This document shows positions 1 to 11,188 of a stretch of 64,000 bases of DNA, one piece after another. The notes below the pieces were generated by a model. The model saw only the letters and a program-made list of their open reading frames with translations, did not search any database and was not told the origin of the DNA. This DNA is from Platycnemis pennipes (lineage: Eukaryota; Arthropoda; Insecta; Odonata; Platycnemididae): assembly GCA_933228895.1 (NCBI GenBank), contig OW121857.1, positions 71,233,672 to 71,297,671 of the forward strand. Direction: 5' to 3'. How positions within the stretch are numbered: position 1 is the first letter of the stretch; every line of letters starts with the position of its first letter. Position numbers and translations under genes: made by a program.

Positions 1-962
1 AACACCCTATTTATTTTTCAATCATAGAATGGCAACAATACAATTCTTTTAGGCTCATGATTATGTTGTAAATGAAGTATGCAAATCAGTAAAATACTCT
101 GATACAGAAGATGCTTAATCAATTGACATTCATTTTACCCAAGATTCTAAAGGTTTCTGCCAAGAGAGGTGAGAAATTGATTAGGTGTACTAAGAATTGG
201 TAATTTTTCTGGAATTTTGCATTATTCTACATACACATTAAATGAGCACATTTTTGCATATGCAAAAATATGTGTTCATTTACTCCGTGCAAGAGCAATT
301 TCTACTACAACTTTTTCCAACTTTCTCGGTGGGAGGCCTTCAATGGCGAAATATGTTTTGTGGCATCATTAATAAGCGAATTGTAGCGTTCATACAGCAA
401 ACACATGGAATATCACCATTATATACAAAGAGGGTTTTCATATACCATTTCAGCTCTCTTCCTAAATCTCCTTGCTGCATTATTTAATTTTGCTGTGAAG
501 TGGCGGTTGAAATTTTTCCGTCTCCTCTCAGACTCCTCAGATTGCAGATCCTTATCATTGATGAAGTCCACGTATAATGCTGTAATTGGGAAAGTACAAG
601 TAATTATGTAGTTGGTAATATTTTTCTTTAGGCCAGATTCCACTTCAATGTGATAATACCACACACTGATTCAGTTTCTCCTTTCAGAACAAATTAATTC
701 CAAGCACAAAAGAGCATGTAGTTGGTAGTATGCACGTAATATTGAAGGCTTTCCTTCCACATTAGTGCCACACTTCACTAAATGAATCCACATATAACTG
801 AATTGGAAATGGGAAAAGCATTGCTATATTCACACAGACAATTACACAGGTAATTCCAAGGCAAAGTAATATTACTTGATTCTCTCAAATCTTATTTATC
901 ATCAGCAGAAAAGTCAACTCAAACACTAAAATTATGCTGCAAACTTCCCATGACGGCTTTAT
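1..962. other. Unrecognised AT-rich DNA
   Basis: I see no convincing gene or known element. Short open frames exist on both strands near 240-660, but they lack recognisable domains and overlap each other. Two loosely similar stretches near 560 and 780 may be a diverged repeat. Low information. Confidence 0.4.
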
Positions 963-1090
963 GTTATAACGTTACATCAAATTTTACGTTACATCAAGGT
1001 TTTTACATTGGCAAACATAGGGTTTTCGTTCATCTCTTCCTTCAGTTGATGTTATATCAAATTTTATGTTACATCAAATAACGTTATAAC
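963..1090. repeat. 128 bp segment with 12 bp terminal inverted repeats
   Basis: The segment opens with GTTATAACGTTA and closes with its exact reverse complement TAACGTTATAAC. Inside, a 'TTAYATCAAATTTTAYGTTACATCAA'-like motif occurs twice about 80 bp apart. It could be a tiny non-autonomous DNA element or a degenerate tandem repeat. No clear target-site duplication was seen. Confidence 0.4.
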
Positions 1091-1965
1091 AAGGTTCTAA
1101 TACATATTTCATACTAGATGGCCTAGTACAGGAATTTACTTCAAAGTAAAAAATTGTAAGAAGACCCTATATCGAAGAATCACAAATTTTGCGTCAAATA
1201 CCGGCATTAATCAAACGATTTATAAATATTTCGACACCTAAGAAAATTATTAGTTTATTTTTGGTATGATAGTCCCAAAAACGGAGTCCAACATCAGCCT
1301 TTTTGCAACTATAATCCTCTTTCTGTGGTAAACCACTAAACCAAATCGACAGTTGTTGAATGGAACATTAAAAAATAATATGTTCGTAATATGCTGTGAC
1401 ATTCTATACAGTACCATTCAATTACGTTGTTTCTGCGGAATATTATCATTTCATTTCTCTCGCTTAAATACTTTTTGCCTACAAATATCCTGTTAGACTT
1501 CTGGAAACTGGCATAAAAATCTTAAATTTCGCTAAATATAGAGAGGGGATTTTGGCTTCCACTCACTTGTATCTTTGAATTTAATTTGTTTATAAATTTC
1601 TCATTTTGGGAATGATTGACGCTTGGTAAATGTTAACCATGGTATCGGTGATTAACGGGAATGTAGAAATTATCTATGTTCGCCGAAAAATGCCTTTTGC
1701 ATGTTACTTTGGTAAGAAGAATCGATGGATTTCCCTTTTGTCAATAAAAATATTTTACCATGAATGGCAATCATTATAAGCCATGCACGGCCTAAAAACA
1801 CCTTTCTTTATTTAAAACACACTGTATAACCCATCATTGTAAACCCTACAGGATTGTAAAGAAGTGCAAAAGTGGAACTGAGAAAAGACAAAACACAGGA
1901 AGATTGGGTGCAGAGCGGATTACGTTGTGTCGAATGAGAAGGGCAGGTTCGGCAGTGCCGAACGT
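1091..1965. other. Unrecognised DNA
   Basis: AT-rich sequence without recognisable coding potential or element ends. Confidence 0.35.
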
Positions 1966-2130
1966 GACTGACAGAAGCCGAACAAGCGATGGATGTGCCA
2001 GTTTCAGCTTAACGCCTTCAGTGGAAGGGATGGGCAAGGGTGGGTGCGGGGTATGTATTGCGTATGGTGCTAAGCTAGACAAGTCATCTCTGAAACTAGC
2101 ATATCCGTCGCTAGTCCGATTCTGTCTGTC
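1966..2130. repeat. Imperfect inverted repeat with arms of about 43 bp
   Basis: The arms are 1966-2008 and 2089-2130. By eye they are about 80 percent reverse-complementary with one indel, separated by an 80 bp spacer. Because of the palindrome, both strands encode near-identical short peptides (RTSDGCASF on plus, RTSDGYASF on minus), so the two overlapping open frames here are an artefact of the inverted repeat. This is probably a fragment of a MITE-like element. Confidence 0.55.
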
Positions 2131-2432
2131 AAGCTCAGAAACTCTCGTAAGGCATAGCCGTCCAGAGGTGGTGGGGAAAGGGAGAGAGCTTGCCCCGGGC
2201 TCCAATTTAAAATTCATCCTCAGCTTGGTGGGGTATTGACACCGAAACAAATTCTCTAAAATGAGCGAATCTGTAGCTACAATTTGGTCTTTTTTTACGT
2301 CGTTTCTTCAACAAAAAAAGAACTACCGTTGTACGTATACTTTCAAACGTTTTATGACTTTCTATAAATCCTTCTTTATTTTTATATTTTGGTTTAGTCA
2401 TTCGCGAATCCAGAGATGACCGTACTCGCCAA
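2131..2432. other. Unrecognised DNA
   Basis: Nothing recognisable between the inverted repeat and the first LINE fragment. Confidence 0.35.
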
Positions 2433-2877
2433 TGCTGGAGGGTGAGTTCCGCGATTCCCAGCCAGGGGTCAGATGCTCGGTGTGGACAGTGGGGCAATAT
2501 CCCTCTTTTGCCCCAGGTTCTCTGTAAAATGGGCGGCCGGGAGCTAGCCATTCCCGGTCAATCGGCACCTATCACGTTTTGCATTCTGGTGGCAAGTGCA
2601 GAATGGGAGCGGGTCTGCATAGGGAGGTTGGAGGTGCATAGGTTTGGTGGGCCTATTTACCAAAGACCCATCCTGAAACAGACAACCTCCCAGGAAGTGC
2701 TATACCTCTCGAGCTCGCCCTGGCGACCGCACCAGTTTGTGGTGCGGCATCCCGAATGTGTGGCTCCATGGTGGGTGGGGAGGCCGAGAGATGAAGTTTT
2801 ATTCGGTATGTAGAAAACTACTCTCTCACCAATAAAAAGATCCCACCCGGACAGGGGCGGGGGAGCAAATGAATCAT
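2433..2877 (+). mobile_element. Type 1 LINE copy a: 5'UTR and ORF1-start fragment
   Basis: The sequence aligns with the second half of the type 1 5'UTR seen in copies b, f and j: the CCCAGCC, GGGCGGCCGGGAGCTAGCC and TGGCGACCGCACC blocks and the TGGTGGGTGGGGAG block. It continues into the first codons of ORF1 (counterpart of the 'KKSRPDMGGG' region). It lacks the first part of the 5'UTR and is cut at its 3' end where copy b begins with its own 5' terminus. It is therefore an older fragment interrupted by copy b. Confidence 0.75.
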
Positions 2878-3467
2878 CCCCCTGCGGGTAGGGGGATTGA
2901 GAATACTCCCGCAGTATCCCTGCTTGTCGTATGAGGCGACTAAAAGGGCGGGGAGACAACCCCGAAAACAAACCCAGAGCCAACAAGGGTTGAGCCCGGA
3001 CAGTGTTGTGGGTCAACTGTCTGTGTACGGCCATACCACCTGGCCTGCGATCCACCCGCATGTTTGCCGTGTGCGGAGACCCGTAAGGAGGAGAAGGGGA
3101 TCCTGGAGGGTGAGGTCCGTCGTTCCCAGCCGGGTGTCGGATGCCCGGTATGGACTGCGGGCCAATACCCCTCTTCGGCCCCGGATTCGCTGTAAACGGG
3201 CGGCCGGGAGCTAGCCACTCCCGGTCAATCGGCTTCCGATACGTTCGGTGGCGAGTGCCAGGGAGGTGGGGGTCTGCGTAGGGCGGTCGGAGATGCACGG
3301 GTTTGGTGGGCCCGTGTATCAAAGACCCAACCTGAAACAGACAACCACCTCTAGGGTGCTATATCCCCTCGGGTAGCCCTGGCGACCGCACCGGTTTGCG
3401 GTGCGGCGTCCCAAATGTGTGGCTCCATGGTGGGTGGGGAGCCCGGAGGACGAAATTTAAAATTGGT
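2878..3467 (+). promoter_or_regulatory. Type 1 LINE 5'UTR with terminal hairpin
   Basis: A GC-rich leader of about 590 bp conserved among copies b, f, g and j. The first 18 bases can fold as five C paired with five G. Alternatively CTGCGGG at the 5' end can pair with CCCGCAG about 20 bases downstream. Internal promoter activity is usual for such 5'UTRs but cannot be shown from sequence. Confidence 0.6.
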
Positions 3468-4631
3468 ATGGCGGATAGCATCCTTCCACCAACAAAAAAA
3501 TCCCGCCCAGATATGGGCGGGGGAGATAACGGTATTTGTGGAAGCAAGCGCTTCCTTGTAATGAGATGCGAGAAGGAAGGCGAGACATTTGCCAAGGTCT
3601 CCCCTTTTCTCATAAGAAAAGTTTTGTCGGCAATGGTGTCTGGCGACATAAAATCAGCGAAAAAGCTTCGAGATGGTACTTTGCTTTTAGAAATGGCAAA
3701 CATAGCTCAGAGTGAAAAGCTCTAAGCTATGGAAAAATTCCATGACTTTCCTGTGAAAGTAGAGGCGCACCGCACTTTGAATACTTGTCGGGGAGTAATT
3801 AGTCACTTCGATCTCCTCCATGTAGAAGTCGACGAGATAAAGAGAGAGATGTCCTCTCAAGGGGTAAGCGATGCTCGTCGACTTACTACCAGGCGCAACG
3901 GTGTGGTAATTAATACTACGTCCGTGGTTCTTACCTTTGCGTTGGACAAGCTCCCCGACAAAGTATTCATTGGCTACGAGTCAGTGCCGGTGAGACCTTT
4001 CATTCCAGCACCCATGCGCTGCTTCCAGTGCCAGCGTTTCGGCCACATCGCCACGCGATGCGAGGGCAAGTCCACCTGCCCACGCTGCGGCCTGGACTCG
4101 CATGAGGGAGAGGAATGTGTGACTGATCCACACTGTGTGAACTGCGAGGGTACACACCCGGTGTACTCTCGCAAGTGTCCTAAAATGCTGGAAGAAAGGA
4201 AAGTCATGGAATTGAAAACGTTGGAAAAAATAACTTATTTCGAGGCGAGGAAAAGATACAGGGCGTTAGCTGCCCCCGTCTTTTCGCGATCATTTGCCTC
4301 TGTTGCCGTAGTGCAAAAAGCCACCATGGGTACGCAGACCGAAGATGTGAATAAGAAAAATAAAGTAGCGACAAAAGAATTAGCGAAGCCGGCGAAAACC
4401 TTGGCACCGGCTACTAAAGAGACCACCACTAATGTGGGTTCCCCCAAGAAGAACCCTACCAAAAATAATCCCGGGACCGCAAATAACGCGCGCGGGAAAA
4501 CACTACCCCCCGGGCCATCCGGTGTGTCCAAGCTTGGACAGCCGGAATCTATGGAGGAGGATGAAAGTCTCTCTGAGACGGAAATCCTCCTCGCGAAGCA
4601 ATTGGGGAGAAGACGCCGGATTAAACGTTGA
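3468..4631 (+). pseudogene. Copy b ORF1: Gag-like nucleic-acid-binding protein, one nonsense codon
   Basis: ORF1 of non-LTR elements encodes the RNA-binding protein of the retrotransposition particle. The start ATG at 3468 follows the 5'UTR and matches the intact ORF1 of copy f at 12830. An in-frame TAA at 3723-3725 replaces a Leu codon present in copy f; otherwise the same frame runs to 4631. The middle of the protein carries three zinc knuckles: CFQCQRFGHIATRC, CPRCGLDSHEGEEC and CVNCEGTHPVYSRKC. The C-terminal third is low-complexity, rich in Lys, Ala, Pro and Thr, and ends in a basic RRRRIKR tail. ORF2 begins about 95 bp downstream. I am confident of the family; the lesion is seen directly. 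Confidence 0.9.
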
Positions 4632-4725
4632 TCCTCCCGTAGCACGGATAGCTCGATTTTAGCGATTTTTATTTGTATATATCAGTTTTAAATTTTATAT
4701 TATATTTCCGTTTTATATTATATTT

Positions 4726-7700
4726 ATGGCTTTTATCTTGCAGTGGAACTGCAATGGATTTTATAGGCATAAGGAGGAGATGACACTTTTAATCCAAGAT
4801 TTTAACCCTTCTTGTATTTGTCTACAAGAGACACATTTTAAGAGTACGGACAAGGGCATTTTAAAAGGTTTTAACGCTTTTAGATTTGACGACACCAGTG
4901 GCAATAGAGCCCAGGGTGGAGTGGCTGTTTACATTCGGGAGGCCCTTTACACCTCCCGAGTCCAGCTTAACACACCGTTTCAGGCGGTGGCGGTAACGGT
5001 GCACGCCCCGGAACAGGTGACGTTGTGTAACGTTTATCTTCCGGAGGCTGCACCGGTTACTCGTTTCAATTTGGAAGCCCTTGTCCGTCAACTCCCAAAG
5101 CCCTACATTTTATTAGGAGATTTTAACGCCCATGACACCTTATGGGGGAGTTCCAGGAGACAGTGCGACCGTAGAGGTCGTATTTTAGCCAATTTTATTT
5201 TAGATTTTAACCTGGTTTTATTGAATAACGGGGAGAAAACCCGTTTTAACGCTTTTAACGGTCAGTACTCTGCGATTGACCTATGCATTACCTCGAGCAG
5301 TTTAATTAATAAAATTCAAATATCCGTGCTTAACGATTTGTGTGGGAGCGATCATTTTCCCCTTTTACTCAAAAGAGACCAAATGCTCAACTTCGATTAT
5401 ATTCGTCCGGGTAACTGGATTATCCGGAAAGCTGACTGGTCCTATTTTAAAAAAGTATTTAATTTTAACCATAATGAGGCTTGTGATCCTTTATTAAATA
5501 TAGAGAGTTTGACAAACTGCCTGTTAGAAAGCGCAAGATGCAGTATTCCTCGGTCAAAGGGCACCGCACCAAGACCAGCAGTTCCATGGTGGAATGAGGA
5601 ATGCGCTGAGGCAATTCGACAACGGAAGAAAGCGCTGAGAATTTTTAATAAATATCCTACTACAACGAATCTATCCTCATTTCGCCGCCTACGAGCTAAA
5701 GCTCGACAGGTAGTAAGAGAGGCAAAAAAGGCCTCTTGGATGGAATTTGTATCGGCTCTAAACTGCCGAACTCCGATTGCACAGGTTTGGAATAAGGTGT
5801 GGAGTATATCAGGGAGCCAGAAGCGACTTGGCGTGCATCTCCTTAAGGTCGACAACAACATTTTAACATCTCCACGTGATATTTTTGAGGCCTTTGGCCA
5901 ATTATACGCCAAGGCCAGTAGTGACGAGAGTTGCCATCCACAACAAATGTGGCATAAGGAGCGTTACGAGTCTGTCCAGCTTACCTTTGAGTCGCGGACG
6001 GTGGCAGATTACAACCTACCTTTCTCCTTGTGGGAACTAAGCTCAGCCATTGCAGACTCCCATGACACCGCTCCGGGAATAGACCAGATCCACAATGCCT
6101 TTCTTCGGAATCTTCCTGAGAGGGCATTGCCGGAGGTCCTTCGCACCCTCAACCAACTTTGGTCTGAGGGAAGCTTCCCACCTTCCTGGCGGGAGTCTGC
6201 AATAGTTCCAATACTAAAACAGGGTAAAGAGACCACCGATCCAAACAGCTACAGACCGATATCTCTCACAAGCTGCCTGTGCAAGGTAATGGAAAGGATG
6301 GCTAATCGGCGGCTCGTCTGGTGGCTGGAGCACCGAAACCTTCTTTCCGACATCCAGTGTGGATTTCGGCGGGGCCGCTCGACTATTGACCACCTAGTAC
6401 GAGCGGACAATTTCATTCAGGAGGCCTTTCTTCTCCGCCAGCACGTCGTAGGTGTTTTCTTCGACTTGGAGAGGGCTTACGATGGAGTCTGGCGGAAGAA
6501 GATTTTAATAGTCTTCCATGAATGGGGTCTGAGGGGTAACATGCTCACCTTTATTCGAAACTTTTTAGTAGACCGGGTGTTTAAGATTAAAATTGGCCGT
6601 CATCTATCTAGTCAATATACTCAGGAAAACGGAGTGCCACAGGGCTCCGTACTGAGCGTCACGCTTTTTGCAGTCGCGATAAATGAGGTGGCAAATTGCA
6701 TCAAACCACCCATTATGGGATCTCTCTTTGTGGATGACCTTGCCATATTCTGCAGGTCTTTCAAACTCGTCTCTGCCGGAAGATTGTTACAGCTCACCAT
6801 CAATAGGCTGGAAGACTGGTGCCGAAGGAATGGATTTAGGTTTTCATTCCAGAAGACGAATTGCGTTCATTTCTACCGACGGAGGGGAATCTTTTCTCCA
6901 CCTGTGCTGAAGCTAGCTGGCAGAAATCTTCCTTATGTAGAATCCGTGCACTTTCTTGGAATGACGCTCGATTTTAGACTCAATTGGCGGAAACACATAG
7001 AGGAGTTGAAAAATAAATGTCATAGGTCTTTAAACATCTTAAAATTTCTAAGCCACTCGACATGGGGAGCAGACCGCAAAACGATGCTTCTGCTCTACCG
7101 TTCCCTTGTCCGCTCTAGGCTTGACTATGGCTCAGTTATCTATTCTTCGAGCCGTGAGTCGTACATGAGACCATTGACGACGATTCATAATGCGGGGTTA
7201 CGGCTATCCACTGGCGCCTATAGAACTAGCCCGGTCGTCAGCATTTATGCTGACGCAGGTGAATCGCCGCTCTCATACCGGAGAAATTTTTTAATGTGCA
7301 GTTACGCGGCCAAAGTCTTTACCACGAAGGCACACCCCTGTTTTAAAATTCTTTTTAAACCTAAATTTTTAGAAATTTTTAATTTAAGGACAAGGTCTAC
7401 TAGACCACTTGGCATTCGTTTTAAACATTTTATCGATAGTGCTGGCATTATGCTCCCGGAAGTGTATCGCATTGGATACTCGAACCACCCACCTTGGTTA
7501 ACTCCAACGCCTAAAATATGCTCTACGCTAAATAGCAGGCGGAAAAGTTGCACCACCGCATCGGAATATCAACAACTCTTCCGAGAATTCTTTAGCAGTC
7601 ACTCCGATCTTATCCCCGTGTATACGGATGGCTCAAGGTCGGATACTGCGTGTGCCTGCGCAGTCACCTCGGCCCATCATGGAGTCATCCAGGCCAGGTT

Positions 7701-8423
7701 AAACCCGCTGTGTAGCGTGTACACAGCGGAACTCCTGGCCATCAAGATGGCTCTGGACGGGATAAGAAGTTCTGGTGGCTCCTATGCCGTGTGTACTGAC
7801 TCCATGAGCTCCCTGGGTTCCATTTCCTGTATATTCCCCATGCACCCTATTGTACAGGACATACAGTCTTCCCTCTTATCCCTCGAAAGGAAGGGAATTA
7901 ATATCACGTTCGTTTGGGTTCCTGGGCATGTGGGAATTGCCGGAAACGAGAGGGCAGACATATTGGCAAAAGATGCCTTGCTCATCCCAGAGCAAGCGCA
8001 TAACCTAGTACCATGCGAAGACCTCCGATGCATGTTTAGCAAAGTAGTGAAGGGGCAATGGTACAATGCGTGGGTAAATAAGCCAACAACAAATTGCGGT
8101 GTGTTAAACCGGTTGCATCGGCATGGCCCTCTTCCGTTAGGAGTAGTCGGAGAGAGGAAGTCGTAGTTACACGCTTGCGGATAGGGCACTGCGCCCTGAC
8201 CCACTCCTTTCTCTTCACGGAAGAGAAAATTCCACCGCGCTGTGAAGATTGCGACTCACCTCTCACTGTTCGGCACCTCCTGACGGAGTGCGTCAAGCAG
8301 CGGGATGTACGAAATAAGTTAGGCATAAGGGGAGGCCTAGAATACGTCCTCGGTGACGACCCTGATCGCCTAAGCCGCATTATTTTATTTTTCAAAGAAA
8401 TAGGCCTTTTTACCAAAATATGA
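4726..8423 (+). pseudogene. Copy b ORF2: endonuclease-reverse transcriptase-RNase H, one frameshift
   Basis: The protein opens with an APE-type endonuclease (NWN-like QWNCNG at the start, QETHF about residue 34, GDFNAHD about 131, GSDHF about 207). An RT domain follows with FFDLERAYD about residue 578, NGVPQGSVLS, and the catalytic FVDD about 668 in place of the commoner YADD. RNase H starts at YTDGS about 965, with the AEL and VPGHVGIAGNE motifs after it. The last part carries a Cys/His motif (IGHCALTHSFLF...CEDC...HLLTEC). The main frame runs 4726-8166, but near 8090 it shifts; the rest of the domain continues in another frame to a stop at 8421-8423. One small indel is therefore the only major lesion. 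Confidence 0.92.
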
Positions 8424-8535
8424 TTTTACGAGTTCTTCTACAGTTACTGCATACATATTTATTAAAATTTGTAAATACGCTAACGATTAGTGTTTATTTT
8501 TTATAACTCGACTGTGTTTATATTAGGTTGTGGAC

Positions 8536-8597
8536 GGTGCGAATGACCACGGCCGTCGACGCACCTCAAAAACCTAACTCTACTACTACTACTACTC
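8536..8597 (+). promoter_or_regulatory. Copy b 3' stem-loop and (TAC)n tail
   Basis: GGTGCG (8536-8541) can pair with CGCACC (8560-8565). An A-rich stretch and a (TAC)n tail follow. The same GGTGC...GCACC arrangement with about 20 bases between the arms recurs at the 3' end of most type 1 copies, so it is probably the structure recognised by the reverse transcriptase. Confidence 0.7.
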
Positions 8598-8598
8598 T

Positions 8599-11013
8599 TA
8601 CAATAACCCTTTCACAATGTGGGAGCTGAAATTAGCAATAGAAAGCGCTAAAGACACCTCACCTGGGAGTGACTTAATACATAATTCTTTCTTGCGAAAT
8701 CTCCCTCACTCTTCGTTACCAGAACTACTTGCCACACTCAACCAAGTGTGGTCGGAGCAGGTATTTCCGGAGAGCTGGCGAGAATCCATAATCGTTCCGA
8801 TCCCCAAGCAGGGAAAGGACAAATCTCTCCCCTCTAGCTATCGCCCAATATCCCTAACCAGTTGTTTAGGAAAACTAATGGAAAGTCTGGTAAACAAACG
8901 GCTTGTGTGGTGCCTTGAAAGCCGCAAACTCATATCAAATATCCAGTGTGGCTTCCGGCGGAGCAGGTCTACAGTCGACCACCTGGTGAGAATCGAGGCC
9001 TTCGTTCAGGAGGCATTTCTCCTCAGACAGCACGTAATCGCGGTTTTCTTCGACATTGAAAAAGCCTACGACACAACGTGGAGACATGCAATCTTACAGT
9101 CATTACACGGCTGGGGTTTTAAGGGCAATCTACCCATATTCGTGAAAAACTTTTTAAATAAGCGTTCCTTTAGAGTCCGAATAGGAAACACCCTCTCCCA
9201 ACCATACGTACTAGAGAACGGAGTTCCTCAAGGTGCGGTCCTTAGCGTTACACTTTTTGCTATCGCAATCAACAGCATTGCAAAATGCGTTCAATCTCCC
9301 GTGACGGCCTCACTCTTCGTCGACGACCTGGCGATTTTTTGCAGGTCATCGAAACTGTCAACGGCTGAGAGATAGGTCCAAATGACCCTAAACCTCCTGC
9401 AGGACTGGTCCCTGGCCAACGGTCTCCGTTTTTCTGAAGATAAAACGAAATGTTTGCACTTCCACAGGGTGAGGGGAATCTTTCCAAATCCAACCTTAAG
9501 GCTTGGAAACAAGGTCTTATCGTTTGTGGAATCCCATCGTTTCCTCGGACTTTATTTAGATAAGAAATTAAACTGGCGAGACCACATTCAACACACTAAG
9601 AATGCATGCCAAAAGATTTTAAACATTTTTAAATTTTTAAGTCATTCGACATGGGGCGCAGACCGCTCCATGATGCTTTTACTATACCGTTCGCTGGTGA
9701 GGTCAAAACTGGACTATGGGTCCGTTGTGTACTCTTCTGGAAGAGAATCATATTTGAAACCTTTGAATACCGTGCACAACACCGGACTCCGACTAGCCAT
9801 TGGTGCCTTTCGGACATCACCCGTTCCGAGTATATACTCAGACTCAGGGGAGCTACCGTTGGCCTCACGAAGAAAAATTTTAATGAGCAACTACGTAGCA
9901 AAGATTTTATCAATGAAAACGCACCCATGCTTTGACATAGTTTTTAAACCTCGGTTCATAGATATTTTTAATCGAAGGAAACGGGCCACACGTCCACTTG
10001 GGATACGCTTTAGAGATTTTATTGAAGAAGTAGGCATGTCACTGACCACAGTGCATCAGGTTAAATATTGTAATCAACCACCCTGGCTAATGCCCCTGCC
10101 TAACGTAAACCTCTGCTTTAAAAAACAGGACAAACAATTCACGACCCCTATTGAATACAGGCAGATGTTCAAGGGACTTCTAGAAGCTCATCCCAACTTC
10201 ATACCTGTTTACACCGATGGGTCCAAGTCAGATCTTGCGTGTGGGGCTGCAGTGGCATCCATACACCACGGCGTCCTTAAGATGAAGCTAAGTCCATTCT
10301 ACAGTGTATTTAATGCAGAACTGTTCGCCATAAAAACGGCTTTATGTAATATAAAGGGCAATCAAGGATCATTCTTAATTTGCTCTGACTCCTTAAGCTC
10401 TCTGAAAGCCATATCAGCCATGTACTCGGACCACCCTATTATTCAGGAAATCCATTCTGCCCTCTCATCCCTTACTCAAAAAGGAATCCAAATCATTTTT
10501 GTTTGGATTCCTGGCCACGTAGGTATTCCAGGTAACGAAAAAGCGGATAGAGCGGCAAAAGAGGCGTTGGAAAACCCAGATTCAGTCTTGGACTTGGTTT
10601 TATCGGAAGATGTCAAGTCCATGCTTCGACGGATCGCCACTAAGCAGTGGAGTGAAACTTGGCGTAGTATGGAAGGAAACAAGCTGCGTGCGATAAAACC
10701 TGACGCTCGGGCATGGCCTTCTTCAGTCCGAGGTAATCGGAGGGAAGAAGTGGTCATTGCCCGCCTGCGGATCGGCCACTGCGCCGTGACCCATTCTTTC
10801 CTATTCACGGAAAACAAGATACCACCCCACTGCGAGTCATGCGATAAGCCTCTGACAGTGAAACACATCATGGCGGAGTGTGTTAACTACCAAGATGCTC
10901 GCAATGTTTTCGGCCTAAGGGGAAATCTTAAATACGATCTGGGTGATAACGCTGGCAGACTTTATCAGGTAATCCGGTTTTTAAAAGATATAAATATCTT
11001 CCACTCAGTTTAA
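8599..11013 (+). pseudogene. Copy c ORF2 C-terminal part (RT, RNase H, Cys/His), one nonsense codon
   Basis: One frame stays open from the truncation point to the natural stop at 11011-11013, except for an in-frame TAG at 9373-9375 just after the catalytic FVDDLAIFCRS. The RT retains motif A (FFDIEKAYD), NGVPQGAVLS and FVDD. RNase H retains YTDGSKSD, NAELFAIK, CSDSLSS and VWIPGHVGIPGNEKAD. The C-terminal Cys/His motif is intact. There is no endonuclease and no ORF1, so it was never autonomous after insertion. Confidence 0.9.
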
Positions 11014-11188
11014 TAATTTTTATTTCTATTTCAGTATATCTCTCTAATTAAAAACTATTCTGAAGTTAAAAATAACGAGTCTAGAGGTGAGCCGCCCAAT
11101 GCAGTGACAACATTTATAAATTGGATGTGGTGCAAAATGACCTCTGCCGTCGACGCACCCACAAACCCAATTACTACTACTACTACTT
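8599..11188 (+). mobile_element. Type 1 LINE copy c, 5'-truncated
   Basis: It starts abruptly inside the RT region (YNNPFTMWEL) directly after the (TAC)n tail of copy b. It ends with the conserved 3' stem-loop (11129-11159) and a (TAC)n tail ending about 11188, where copy d starts. 5' truncation is the usual outcome of incomplete target-primed reverse transcription. The head-to-tail abutment suggests insertion into the TAC-repeat tail of copy b. Confidence 0.88.

Larger units (their letters stand above)
2878..8598 (+). mobile_element. Type 1 LINE copy b, full length (I-group-like)
   Basis: A complete element of about 5.7 kb: 5'UTR 2878-3467, ORF1 3468-4631, ORF2 4726-8423, 3'UTR with a stem-loop near 8536-8565 and a (TAC)n tail ending about 8597. 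It starts with the CCCCC-TGCGGGTA-GGGGG hairpin shared with copies f, g and j. It interrupts copy a, and the truncated copy c abuts its tail directly. The order ORF1 (CCHC), endonuclease, RT, RNase H is typical of the I-group of non-LTR retrotransposons. Clade placement is inference from architecture. Two lesions (a stop in ORF1, a frameshift in ORF2) make it non-autonomous. Confidence 0.9.

Noticed and set aside
419..664. An 81-codon minus-strand frame with a basic stretch
   Set aside because: No domain, no splice context and overlapping plus-strand frames; could be chance.
2940..3218. A 92-codon minus-strand frame in the type 1 5'UTR, open also in copies f (12295-12573) and g
   Set aside because: The leader is GC-rich and highly conserved in DNA, so long chance frames are expected on both strands. 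In copy j the frame is not preserved, and the product has no recognisable domain.
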